NCBI RefSeq assembly: GCF_000346465.2
Contig: NC_034010.1
Span: forward strand, 9,168,520-9,232,519
DNA length: 64,000 nt
Direction: 5' to 3'
Origin: Prunus persica
Taxonomy: Eukaryota; Streptophyta; Magnoliopsida; Rosales; Rosaceae
Of the stretch, positions 1 through 10,448 are shown in pieces; positions within the stretch are counted from its first letter, which is position 1, and each line of letters opens with the position of its first letter. Under the pieces are notes generated by a model. It ran no database searches. It was given only the letters and a program-made list of their open reading frames with translations, and was not told where the DNA came from. Position numbers and translations under genes: made by a program.

Positions 1-152
1 ACGTCGTTAGTATTTACCGTCGTGATAAATATATTATAACGTCGTTGTCTATTTCAGTACGTCGTGTGAAATGTTATAATACGTCGTTTTGTTATACATA
101 ACCGTCGTGTGTTTTTTTGTGCTGACTTGTTTATATTATTTTATATATTTAG

Positions 153-1103
153 GCACTTGCACGATGTTTTGAAAAGAGCAAATATGTGCAATATGGTTGG
201 CTTTATCGACCCTGCTACAGTTAGTGCCAGCTCTGGCACAATAGCTGACAGATCTTGCCTACTAGCAGCTCGACTTCAGAAGACTGACGGTGAACAGATT
301 TTCCTGATGCCTTACAATCCAGGGTTAGTCTCCTTAACAGGATTTTGTTTTTATGATTTTCAATAAATTACAGCGTATAAACTAACCACGTCGGTGTTTT
401 ATTTTATTGAGTCGTTTGAAACTACTAACCACGTCGGTAGTTATTTATCGTCGTGATAAATGTAAAATGTCGTCGATTGCTACTTTATTTCGTCGTGTGA
501 AATATTATAATACGTCGTTATTGTAAATAACCGTCGTTTTTATATTAATTTTGTGCAGCCGTCATTAGATCTTGCTGATTGTAAGAGCAAAGAGAGAAAC
601 CGTCTATTTTCTGGATCCTCTGCCAGGAAATCGTGAGGTCGATGAAGAGGCCAAAAACATTGTGAACAGTGCTATAAAAATTTATAATTCTCACATAGCC
701 AGACCAGGCCGTAAGGCAGTCATTTGGAAAACTCTGTCAGGCACACCAAAGCAACCCAGCAATGTCGAATGCGGGTATTATGTGATGCGCTTCATGAGGG
801 ACATCATCATGGATCCTTCCTTGGGGTTTGAGAAGAAGGTAAGAAGAAATTACCTTCATACATTTTACGTCGTTTTTTGTATTATCAACGACGGTCATGT
901 AAAATTACCGTCGTTGAATAGATATAGTACGTCGGTTATGAAAAATATCGTCGTCTGTGATTGAATTTCTTTTTGTTTATAAACCCTAATAGTCATTGTT
1001 TATGCAGTATGCCAAGGGAAAACGGGAAGCGCCATACCCCCAAGAAGCAATTGATGAAGTCCGGAATGAATGGTCAGAGTTTGTTTGCCTTCACCTGGAA
1101 TAG
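153..1103 (+). pseudogene. Ulp1-like C48 cysteine peptidase (transposon type), C-terminal catalytic part, broken
   Basis: Three exons can be joined: 153-323 (after AG, before GT), 559-838 and 1008-1103, ending at a TAG. Exon 1 carries a GFIDPATVSA segment and ends PYNPG. Exon 2 carries the catalytic His (codon 563-565), the Asp in YFLDPL and the Cys in NVECGYY, preceded by a Gln. This is the His-Asp-Gln-Cys set of Ulp1/SENP peptidases (family C48). Such genes occur in CACTA and Mutator-like plant elements, and their role there is unknown. The codon right after the catalytic His, normally Trp, is TAG (566-568), so the reading frame is closed in the middle of the active site. The introns are filled with the same CGTCGT repeats as the rest of the element. 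The N-terminal half lies left of the window. Confidence 0.75.
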
Positions 1104-2230
1104 GGGAATTATTGAACACTTGATATTTATGTATAATGTACAAATTTTGTCTATAATATATAATGTAAAAATTTGTTGAGGTTTTCTTAAATTAAAAAAA
1201 AAAAACAAACATACAAATTGCGTAACCGACGTGTAATACTTTTCCAACGACGTAATAAAGTCAAAAGCCGTCGTTTTTTGTTGTTTCGTTTTAAACAAAT
1301 CCGACGTAAAAGGATATTTAGACGACGTTCTTTGAACAATTGAGTCGTTTATGGTTTACAACGTCTTCAATTTCTTAAGGGTTCAGGGTAGTACTTTGTA
1401 ACGACAGCGGTTAAGTCGTGGAATATATATTTTACGTCGGATAGTTAAATATCCGCCATGGTTTCTCATTTAAACGACGTCATTTTAACAACTTAGTCGT
1501 CTATTACAATTTACAACGTCTAAAATTTATTAACACCGACGTGGTTTGTTGTTGTGATAAGAATATTTTATTATTTTTATATCAAAATATTCAAAATAAA
1601 TTTAAAATAAATCAGAAAAATGCAAAGTCAACTCCTATGAAGTCATTGATATATTTTCTTCCCCCTAAACCTTGAAAAAATTCATTTTGAATAACAAAAA
1701 TTTAAAATGACCATCCAAAACAAAATTGTTTTGATGAATCATAAAATCACTTCTAGTTTTATGGTTTAGGGTTTAGAGTCTAGGGTTTAGAGATTAGGGT
1801 TGTTATTTATTGGGGTTTATTTTTAAAGTATAATTTTTGGGTAGTATAGGGTATATTAGGCTGTAAAACCATAAACCCTTTTATAAACTTAATTTTTAAA
1901 ATTATATAATTTAGTTTTAAGGGTTTAGGGTATTAATTGTTAACGACGGTGGTTGAGTCGTGGAGTAAAATATCCGACATGGTTTCCACTTTAAACGACG
2001 TCATTTCAATATGTAAGTCGTCTATTATAATTTACAACGTTTTCAATTTCTTAACTTCGACGTGGTTTTTCAGTCGTCTTTATATCAAAATATTCAAAAT
2101 AAATTTAAAATTAATCCGAAAAATGAACGTCAAAATAAACGGCGTTACGTTCAGTGTTTTCGTCGTGGAATATTACATTTACGTCGGTTCTTGTAGAACT
2201 TTCGCCATGGTTTTTCTTTCGACGTTTTAA
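1104..2230. repeat. Internal CGTCGT/ACGACG repeat block of the CACTA element
   Basis: This block downstream of the peptidase gene has no supported coding sequence. It contains many degenerate 10-20 base motifs built on ACGACG, CGTCGT and AACGTC in both orientations, separated by AT-rich DNA. It also holds TTTAGGGTTT-like stretches near 1760-1800 and 1920. The motif density matches the subterminal region at 3946-5529. Subterminal repeats of this kind bind the element's own DNA-binding protein in En/Spm; that role is inferred here. Confidence 0.6.
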
Positions 2231-2239
2231 AGAGCGCGA

Positions 2240-2780
2240 GCTCTAAAAATTTTCGCGCGCCCTAAATTTTTTTATATTTGGCTCTTATTCTTATACTTCT
2301 AACCCTGAACCCTAAAATTTTCAGATTTCGCGCAACATAACATTTGCTCTCTCACTTCTGCTCTAATTAAAAGTTGCACTCTCCAGGCTCCGTCGAATCT
2401 GTGAGCTCGTCCAACCTGTAAGTACAAACCCTATCTTCCTCTTGTAAATTCATTGAATGATATTAGGTTGTTTTGTTAAAGGGTTTTAGGTATATGCTTT
2501 GCGATCTGTTAATAATGTGCTTATAGGTATGGGTTCATGGATTTTCTGTTTAATGGGTTCATGGATTTTATGTTTAATGGGTTCGTGGATTACATTATCT
2601 GTTATGTTGAATTGGGAATGGTTTTAATTTTGTCGGATCTTTTAATCACCCTATGTTATGTTGAATTGGGAATGGATTTATTGTTTTCATGCTTGGTTTC
2701 ATGTATATGTTGGTTTCTTGCTTGGTTTCATATATATGTTGTGTTCTTAATGGGTTTTGGGTTCTTGAAAATAAACTGAG
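2240..2780 (+). promoter_or_regulatory. Possible 5' leader region of the CACTA transposase gene
   Basis: The repeats stop and the sequence becomes leader-like: GCGCGC-rich DNA at 2232-2262, a CT-rich stretch at 2344-2395, and a splice-donor-like CCTGTAAGTAC near 2415. It is followed by intron-like T-rich DNA. The position just upstream of the gap and of the transposase C-terminus suggests the 5' untranslated exon and first intron of the transposase gene. The ORF at 2537-2779 is a low-complexity repeat of MDFLFNGF-like words and is not considered a protein. Confidence 0.3.
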
Positions 2781-2815
2781 ACACGACGCCTTTTTAGGCA
2801 TATGACGACGATTAC

Positions 2816-2880
2816 ACGACGGTTTATGAAAAAACCGTAGTTGTATTATTATACACGACGGTTTTTTCATAAACCGTCGT
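2816..2880. repeat. Perfect 23-bp inverted repeat (hairpin)
   Basis: Bases 2816-2838 and 2858-2880 are exact reverse complements separated by a 19-base AT-rich loop. Each arm contains ACGACGG at its outer end, the core motif of the subterminal repeats. A transcript through here would fold into a strong stem-loop. Confidence 0.85.
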
Positions 2881-2969
2881 TTGTATTACTTATATTAGAC
2901 GACGTCTGTTGAAAATTCGTCGTCTATATATGCCAAATACGTCTGTTTTTGTTTAAAACCCGTCGTCTC

Positions 2970-3069
2970 NNNNNNNNNNNNNNNNNNNNNNNNNNNNNNN
3001 NNNNNNNNNNNNNNNNNNNNNNNNNNNNNNNNNNNNNNNNNNNNNNNNNNNNNNNNNNNNNNNNNNNNN
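2970..3069. other. Assembly gap (100 N)
   Basis: Exactly 100 undetermined bases, a conventional placeholder for a gap of unknown size. It interrupts the CACTA element just where the catalytic core of the transposase (tnp2 domain) would be expected, so the real gap may be several kilobases. Confidence 0.99.
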
Positions 3070-3137
3070 TATGTTATCTCTATATTGGACGTAATGCTGA
3101 AATTTCGTGTCATGTAGGCAACATATGATCACATCAG

Positions 3138-3945
3138 ACTGCTATCCCAAAATTTAGAAAGAGAACAAAGTGGCTGCAGGATAAGCACAATAGCACTTTC
3201 ATTCAATGGCTACGCTTCAAGGTATATGTTGTTGAATAACATATTTCTCTTTTAATTTTCTTCTTATTTCTATGTTAGATTGAATTAAGATATATGATTA
3301 ATTTGAAGTGAACTTGAGGAAGACAATCATGGCGTATCAGAAAATTTAAGGTGGCTAGCAGCTGGTCCAAACATGGCAGTGCCATTATATAGGAGCTATC
3401 TTATTAAAGGTATTAAATTCAATATCAAGGCACAAGATGATGTGCGGACAACTCAAAATAGTGGAGTTTATTTACTTGCACATACCATGCAAGTTGCTAG
3501 TGCCAAGGATAAAAACCCAATTCTCTCAAATATGGGTTTCTATGGTGTCATTCAAGAAATTTGGGACCTTGACTACCAAAAGTTTACAATCCCAGTCTTT
3601 AGGTGTGATTGGATAGATAGTTCTGGTCTTGTAGTCGACGAACTTGGATTTACCCTTGTAGATTTGAGTAAAATTGGACATAGGAATGACCAATTTGTTT
3701 TGGCTTCTCAAGTCAAACAAATATTTTTTGTTGACGACCCGATGCATCGTGGTTGGTCGGTAGTGTTATCAATGCCTAATAGAGAATATAATGATGTTAT
3801 TGGTGATGAAGTCTTAGGTGATGTGATAATTGAGTGTGAGCCATTTACTAGAGGGATGCCAAATGTTGACACATTTGATGAACTGGTGGGTGAGTTAGGC
3901 GGTCAAAATATTCGAGATGGGTGTGAAGATATATGGATTGAATGA
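3138..3945 (+). pseudogene. CACTA transposase, C-terminal part with DUF4216 domain (5' end lost in gap)
   Basis: Two exons are visible. The first, about 3138-3221, reads PKFRKRTKWLQDKH and continues to FIQWLRFK before a GT donor at 3222. The second begins after an AG at 3317-3318 and reads EDNHGVSENLRWLAAGPN, then runs without a stop to the TGA at 3943-3945. It contains the hallmark DUF4216 pieces: TQNSGV, YGVIQEIWDLDY, VFRCDW, GFTLVDLS, FVLASQVKQIFFVDDP and RGWSV. This domain is known as the C-terminal companion of the tnp2 transposase in plant CACTA elements. No stop codon interrupts this part. It is labelled incomplete because the catalytic core and start are missing in the gap, and the reading frame upstream of 3138 has a TGA unless an intron ends at 3137. 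Confidence 0.8.
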
Positions 3946-5529
3946 TGCTTATGTAATTGGCAGTGTATGACATTAATTTTGTAATATATTGTAATGTGAT
4001 TTCTTCACTTTCTACGTTCAAATAAAACACGACGTTATTGTGAACCAGTTATTCAGCATATTTACCGACGTCTTAAAGCAACATAACAATGAAGAACCAC
4101 GACGCTATTGTGAAGCAATTATTCAGGATATCACGTCGGGGAAGGATTAAGAACCGCCATGTAATTCAAAATAACACGACTCCAATCCCATAATACCGAC
4201 GTCTAAAAAACGAGATATATAATCTGAACGTTAAAAAATACGACGTCATCATACATTTTCCACGTCTCAAGTTCTTTTATAAACGAAGATGAACGAAATG
4301 AATTCCGACGGTAATTCATTATAACCGCCGTCTAATATCAATTAAACGACGTTATTTGTAATACGGCTCTCATCATAATCAACGCCGTCTATATGTTCTG
4401 TAATACGGCTCTCATTTATTTGGAACCGACGTTGTTTAGAAGTTCAACGTCGTCTATATTAATAAGTGCGTCGTGAGTAATGAATACATATAAATACAAC
4501 GTCGACTATATAAATGCCACCGACGTTGTTTCGCATTTCAACGTCAACTATATAAATACATACGTCGTAAATAATGACACTGACAACTATTTCCACGTCA
4601 TCTTTTTTAGAAAAATCGAAGTGGAAAATTTATTTCACGACGGTTGTTTGTAAATAAGAGACGTAGTATATTTCAATAACGTCGTCTTCTCATGTATTAA
4701 AAGACGTCATATTTTTTCTTGTCGTGAAAATTATATTTGACGGCGTAGTGTTTTAGTTGTTGTCGTTGTATGTCTATCTTGCGGCCTTGTTCTTTTAATA
4801 TGTGTCATATTTTTCCTTTTTAACGACGGTTATTTGTTTGAGTTGGTCGTCTATTCTCATCCTCGACTATTTTTTAGAACTTTAGCAGACTAAACACGTC
4901 TGTTTTTATTTATTTTCGACGTTGTTTTATTTAACAACGTCTAATATTTATCATCATTGTTTGTTTCTGAAAATAGGACGTATAAATTTTGTAATACGAC
5001 TCTCATATATTTGTAACCGACGTTGTTTCGTTGTTCAACGTCTACTCTATAAATACATACGTCGTAAATAATGACACTGACAACTATTTCCACGTCATCT
5101 TTTATAGAAAAATCGAAGTGGAAAATATATTTTACGACGGTTATTTTTATATAGGCGACGTAGTAGGTATCAATAACGTCGTCTTCTAATGTATTTAAAG
5201 ACGACATATTTTTTATTGTCGTGAAAATGATATTTAACGGCGTCTTATTTTAATTTTCGTCGTTGTATGTGCCATGTTCTGTTAATATGTGTCATATTTT
5301 TCCTTTTTAACGACGGTTTGTTTAGAGAGTTGGTCGTCTATTCTCATCCTCGACTGCTTTTTTAGATCTTTTTGCAGTACAAAGACGTCGTTTTGTATTT
5401 GTTGATGACGTTGTATATTGTAACAACGACGGTGATTTAGCGTCGTGGTTTATGAGGGAAAAGATGACGGTGGATTCCACGACCATTGAAAAACCGAATA
5501 CACGACGGTGATTTACCGTCGTCTTTTTG
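3946..5529. repeat. Right subterminal repeat region of the CACTA element
   Basis: About 1.6 kb without genes, made of dozens of ACGACG/CGTCGT motifs in alternating orientation. Two long segments, about 4440-4860 and 4980-5345, are imperfect direct copies of each other: both contain the run CATACGTCGTAAATAATGAC and then TCCTTTTTAACGACGG. The ORFs here are shadows of the repeats. Confidence 0.75.
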
Positions 5530-5545
5530 CTTTTTTGTAGTAGTG
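5530..5545 (-). repeat. CACTA right terminal inverted repeat
   Basis: The reverse complement starts CACTACTACAAAAAAG, the conserved terminus of plant CACTA elements. The next three bases, TCC (5546-5548), would be one half of the 3-bp target duplication. The other half lies outside the window. Confidence 0.85.
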
Positions 5546-5548
5546 TCC

Positions 5549-6971
5549 CTATTATCCTGATCACCGCACCATAATAGGATCTAAGGATACTTCAGACAAT
5601 AAAGAGAAGGCGCGCTTGCTTCTTCACATCTTGATGTGATTACCCATTTCATTCGGTCTCTAGCAAATGTGAACCCCCGAATGTTACGTGAAGTCCCATT
5701 GTACTAGTTAAGTCTTAGCTCACCATGCTTGCTTAGGATAGGAATCAAACATGAAACCTCATCATATTAGAATGTTGGCCTATACTTGTTCCTACCTTTG
5801 CAACATCAAATGCATGAAATGGATCCCTCCTAAACATGCGTTGTTGCTGTCAACTTCCCCATGTCTGAGGCAAGCCTTCACAAGTGTCATGCTCTTTTGA
5901 AATCCATCATGGTGGAAGGCCACATAAAGGAGATCAAGAATGCCTTTCGTTTATCGACTTAATGTTATCAATCGATTGAGGGAGTTTTGGGTCTCATCTT
6001 TTATCTTGTTTAAATACTTTAATTGTTTTGACCACATATTGTTCTAGGACAACTATTACTCCATTTAAACATATTAATAATTACACTGTACTCCCACTAT
6101 TTAGTTTCAAAAACTCAAATCAATTTCATAAAACTATTTTATTTTGAAATTGGGAATATGTGTTACTATTAATGAAATACCTTTTGCATTTCTTAAGTAT
6201 GGTTAAATAGTTGTCTATAGGCTCATGGATGATTATGAAATTTTCATTTTCGATTCAACATCGAGCCAAGATGTTGAATCTAGGTCTTTGGCGGGTGATT
6301 GATTTTATTACCCATTTTAACTTCTTTAAAACATTCATGGTTGATGGGCATTGGACCCAAGACTATTCTCAAAGTCCCTAACCAATCTTTTTTCTCCTTT
6401 GTCTCCTTCTTGGGCTCCCTTCTTCCTAATCTCTATAGAAGACTCAAGACCCAATGGACCCTGAGGGAATTGTGTTTGGAGGGAGATAGAAATTACATAA
6501 GAGAATGAGAGAGGAGAAGCATGCAAGCTTCTATTTAATTTACAAACCAAATGCTAATTTAAGCAACCTCAAAAAAATAAAATTAGTTACAATCCATCCA
6601 TTCAATCAAACCCATTTATCTAATGAATTAATGGCCAATCACATAGCTCAATTTGGTTTTTGGGGGCTTTAAGTCCTTTTTCCAATCATTTAATCAAATT
6701 AAACAATAAAGGATATGATACATTAAACAATTGAGACTTTAGAACCTATGGGCTTATTTCCAATGGAAAATTTAAATCAAACATAAAATTTTAATGTTTC
6801 ACTAGAAGACAAAACAGTTTTGTTTTTAGTGTATTAGGGCAAAATTGCAATTTCAAAAGTTATGGGCCAAAATCGAAAATACTACATTTTAAATTTGGAC
6901 CCAACAGTTTTGTGTAATTGCATGGAGACCCAAAATGGGTCTCATCTTTGTGGCTGCCAAAATTTCAAGGG
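5549..6971. other. Gene-free flanking DNA, probably interior of an older LTR element
   Basis: No convincing gene. A short plus-strand reading frame starting MSEASLHKCHALLKS (about 5861-5962) is open for 33 codons but not recognised. Because the LTR element that follows is flanked by its target duplication, this DNA and 12820-13398 were once contiguous. They therefore probably both belong to the interior of the minus-strand element whose LTR is 13414-15252. Confidence 0.4.
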
Positions 6972-6976
6972 GGAGG

Positions 6977-9344
6977 TGTAACACCCAGACCCCAAATTTT
7001 CCCAAATTTTACCCTCATTTAATTATTTAATTATTTAAGGGTATTTTAGTCATATTTTTAACCGGAGAGAGTTTGGGACCGTGACTTATATTTTTGGATA
7101 GGTTGTACTGAGACGAGTTCACAGACACGTAGTGGGCTCGAATCGGAGTTGTAACGAGAGAGATATGGTCAAAAGAAGTCCAGTGGCATAATCGTAAATA
7201 TTTCGAAATGGGATTTTTTATAAAAATCTGGTTTCTCTCTCTCTCCTCTCTCTCTCTCCCGCGACCTCTCCCTCTCTCCCGTCAGCTCTCCCTCTCTCTC
7301 TCTCCTCGCAACTCCGGCCACCGGCCACGGATGTGGACGGGGCCGGTACCAAAATGACCGGGGCGTTGTCCTCTTCCAGCCCCAGCCGTCTCCCGCCTCC
7401 AGGCGCCGTGGTTTCGCCGAAAAATGGAGGAGAAGCGGCCGGCGTCGTCCGATCTTCGCCGCCGTCGATCTCCCTCCTCCGGCCACCAAATCCGACGAGC
7501 AAGGTATGGTTTCTCACCTATTTTTCATGCTCTAGCTGCCTGTTGGGTAGGATTAGATCGATTCGTAGCGTAGGCAATTCGATTTTCGAATTGAAAATCG
7601 GCCGAACTTCGGCCGCCGTGATCGGGCATTTTCGGTCACTTTTTGGGGTAGGTCCAAGAACAAAAGTGACTCCAAATGAGGTGTTTTACCTAGGATAGGA
7701 GTTTGGAGTCTTGGTTCCGAGATTTTTCGACGAACCATAATCGCTTTGGACACCCGATCTGCCCGCGCGTGTGGCAACGCGCGGGCGAGGGTGGTGGAGT
7801 GACTCTGGGCAGTTTTGAGATCCTCGTGCTGTCACGAGTGCGTAGGATTTCACGGATCTCAATTCGGACGTCGTTTGACTATCGAACGGATAATCGCATA
7901 TTATGCGTTATCCGGGTTTGATAGGTTGGGACCGTCGGATGGTCCCAAATTTAATATATGTTAATCTAGGTATTTCTAGGATCGTGTAGGAATTTACGGA
8001 TCGTGAATCGGAACCCCGGATGTTCCGAATAATAATTTAAAGTTTATATTTTATATTAACCGTCAGATCGTGCGATCGTGAGCGATCTGACCGTCCGATC
8101 TGAACCAAACTTGCAGGACAAGTGTCCTATACCTGGTAGAACCCATAGGGACTTCCGGATCGAAAATTGGAGGTCGTGGGTTCTGCAGGTCCGGTTGACC
8201 AGGGTTAGAATTGTTTGACCCTTGGTTGACCGTGAGTCTTCCGGTGTAATCCCACCTTTTAAGGGGGGATTATCGGGTGCTAGACCATTGTGGAGGATTA
8301 CACAATATAAGAATTAATTTATATAAATATAATTATATGTGGTTGTACAAGGGTACAACAGAGTCTAGAATGTCAGTTTGGAGTGCTATACGCACTACTT
8401 TAGGTACCTCATCGGACTTTGGATTCACTACATGCACCACCAAGTGAAAGCTAGGTCCCGCGTGGCGTAGGTTATCCGGCGTTGGGACAGGCCCCATACG
8501 TGGCGTTGGTTGTACCGGCGTATGGGGAGCTATTGTGATATTGTGTTGAGGTCGCACGTGGCGTAGGTTATCCGGCGTGTCGACAGACCCCATACGTGGC
8601 GTTGGTTGTACCGGCGTATGGGGAGATTTGTGATGTGATGTTGAGGTCCCGCGTGGCGTAGGTAATCCGGCGTTGGGACAGGCCCCACACGTGGCGTTGG
8701 TTGTACCGGCGTATGGGGAGTTATGTGATATGATTTGCAGGTCTCACGTGGCGTAGGTTATCCGGCGTTGAGATAGACCCCATACGTGGTGTTGGTTGTA
8801 CCGGCGTATGGGGAGATATTATGATAGTATGGCATGGTCGCACGTGGCGTAGGTTATCCGGCGTATTGACAGGCCCCATACGTGGCGTTGGTTGTACCGG
8901 CGTATGGGGAGGTTATGTGGGATACAGAGAAATGAATTAAGATATCGCTCAAGTGTGGAATGGGATTTTAGGAAGAACTACGTGTGGCTTGATCCCTCAA
9001 GGAGGGTACGTAGGCAGCCTAAGGTTATTAGGCGCAGCCGCAGACTAAATATTAGTCATAATTTGTATTTGAATGGTTTGGTAGTTGGATAGGAATTATT
9101 GAAAGGCCGAAGGCCATTTGTGTGAATTGCATGAAATTATATTGTGCATGCTGCCAGTTGGGAATATTAAATGCGTTTTTATGCAGGTTGAAATTTTGAG
9201 AAATGTCCAATTTATAGGGGAGACTCTGCCGGAATTTCGGCAGGAAGTCTCGGTTTTTAGTAAGTGGGCCTGGCATCGGGGTGATGTCAGGAATTCCAAA
9301 GGGTTCGTCTCGGGTTTTGAGAAAATTCGGGGCGGGTCTTTAAA
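6977..9344 (+). repeat. 5' LTR of the non-autonomous element
   Basis: Unusually long LTR. In order it contains a TGTAACACCC start, a CT-rich tract (about 7233-7305) followed by a GC-rich stretch and a probable splice-donor-like GCAAGGTATGG (7498-7508), a tandem hairpin array (8454-8911), and a 3' part with CTCTGCCGGAATTTCGGCAG. ORFs at 7169-7698 and 7218-7517 lie in this GC-rich part on both strands and are not regarded as proteins. Confidence 0.85.
8454..8911 (+). repeat. Five ~95-bp tandem units, each with two hairpins (5' LTR)
   Basis: Units begin at 8454, 8550, 8645, 8740 and 8836 with GGTC-C-CGTGGCGTAGG. Each has a first half GCGTGGCGTAGGTTATCCGG bounded by complementary GTCCC/GGGAC-type ends. 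The second half, CGTGGCGTTGGTTGTACCGG, is bounded by the exact complements CCCCATACG and CGTATGGGG. The two halves are similar, so each unit is itself a diverged dimer. Confidence 0.85.
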
Positions 9345-9346
9345 GT

Positions 9347-9358
9347 TGGTATCAGAGC
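9347..9358 (+). other. Primer-binding site, initiator tRNA-Met
   Basis: TGGTATCAGAGC is the standard plant PBS complementary to the 3' end of initiator tRNA-Met. It lies two bases after the LTR end, which supports the LTR boundary at 9344. Confidence 0.85.
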
Positions 9359-10448
9359 TCTAGGTTCAATTCCCTGTGGACCCAGCACTTTATGTGCATC
9401 CTTAAATTGTGGGGATCAAAATGGGTTCCATCTCGGAATGGTACATTTGCAACGTTGATGACGTCATAAAAGTCAAGTTATTTCACAGAGGAAAGATACA
9501 TAGGCCGCCGGAGCATAGGAAGGGCTGGAGCTTTACCACAGACAGTGGTTGTTTCAGAAGTTCCGGAAGATTGCGAATAGAAGCCGAAAGTTTGCATAGG
9601 GTAAGACCTGTACTTATGGTACAGTTGGATGTCCCTATGACAAAGTTGTCCGTTGAGTCCGCATAAGCAGGAGGTAGGGAGTTGATCAACCTGCTTCTAG
9701 GGATCCTCCATTGCCTGAACATGTTGCTAATTTTCGATTGTGTGCCTAGAGCACCGAGTCGAAGATCCTAAGAGCATAACCTCTCTCTGGGACAAGCAAC
9801 TCCCCGACATTGGATCAAGGGATCCAAGGTCTGAAAGGTGGTGTTAGAATAATCGAAATCACAAGTGTGAAAAAAAAAAAATAGCCTTAATTCTCTTACA
9901 GAAAGAGGCTCGTGTGTGGTGGGAATACTGTGGTCAAGTCTAAGGACGAGACCCAGATGGATTGAGAAATCCTACCTATGGAGATGGAGAGAGTACTTTG
10001 GGGTCTCATCTCACGTGAGCACGTTTGAGTAGAGATCTTTCATTGGAATCAGAAATGGATCATGGTCGAGAGAGATCGATGATGATTACAATTCGGTAAA
10101 AATGATCATTTCTGACTTTTCTCTCAAGGAATCGTGTTAGCAAATTAAAGGGAGAAGTAGTGGAGTTGGGTGTAACCGTACTTCATTCGCGTGGGCTTGA
10201 ATGCCGCGATTGACAGGAGTGGAACATTAGGGTTCTTCCTCCTTGCTCTCTCACGTGAGCTCGCCATAGTTAGAGAAGGAGACTTCTCTTTCTCTGCTTG
10301 CTTAGCTAGAGCTTTTGGCTTGGTTGCCAACGCGATTGTGGAGAAAGAACTTGGGAACCCGAGTGGTAGATGCGGGCCCCATACTCACAACCCTTCGAGT
10401 GACGAGGTAGGAAATTTCGGGGACGAAATTTTTATAAGGGGGGTAGTC
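9359..10448 (+). other. Interior of the non-autonomous element, no coding capacity, with polypurine tract
   Basis: About 1.1 kb between PBS and second LTR. Short ORFs (9409-9666 plus; 10191-10502 plus) show no retroelement domain that I recognise. The end reads GGGGACGAAATTTTTATAAGGGGGG (10419-10443), the conserved tail and polypurine tract of many plant gypsy elements, just before the 3' LTR at 10449. Confidence 0.7.

Larger units (their letters stand above)
1..5545 (+). mobile_element. CACTA (En/Spm-type) DNA transposon, right part
   Basis: The segment ends at 5545 with a terminal sequence whose reverse complement begins CACTACTACAAAAAAG, the standard plant CACTA terminus. Inside it are two genes on the plus strand: a Ulp1-like peptidase remnant (153-1103) and the DUF4216 C-terminal part of a CACTA transposase (3138-3945). 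The space between and after the genes is packed with ACGACG/CGTCGT motifs in both orientations, as expected for subterminal transposase-binding repeats. The left terminus lies outside the window, and the transposase core would lie in or beside the 100-N gap. That both genes belong to one element is an inference; two overlapping or misjoined elements cannot be excluded. Confidence 0.8.

Noticed and set aside
1760..1935. TTTAGGG words suggestive of telomeric DNA
   Set aside because: Only scattered, degenerate words inside a CACTA element, no tandem array; same conclusion for 25066-25235, where the unit is longer than seven bases.
2537..2779. 80-codon plus-strand ORF near the assembly gap
   Set aside because: Low-complexity repeat of MDFLFNGF-like words within intron-like DNA.
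5861..5962. 33-codon frame MSEASLHKCHALLKS...
   Set aside because: Too short and unrecognised; lies in debris of an older element.
8454..8911. Regularly spaced repeats resembling a CRISPR array
   Set aside because: The whole 95-bp unit is conserved with no unique spacers, it lies inside a plant LTR and occurs identically in both LTRs.
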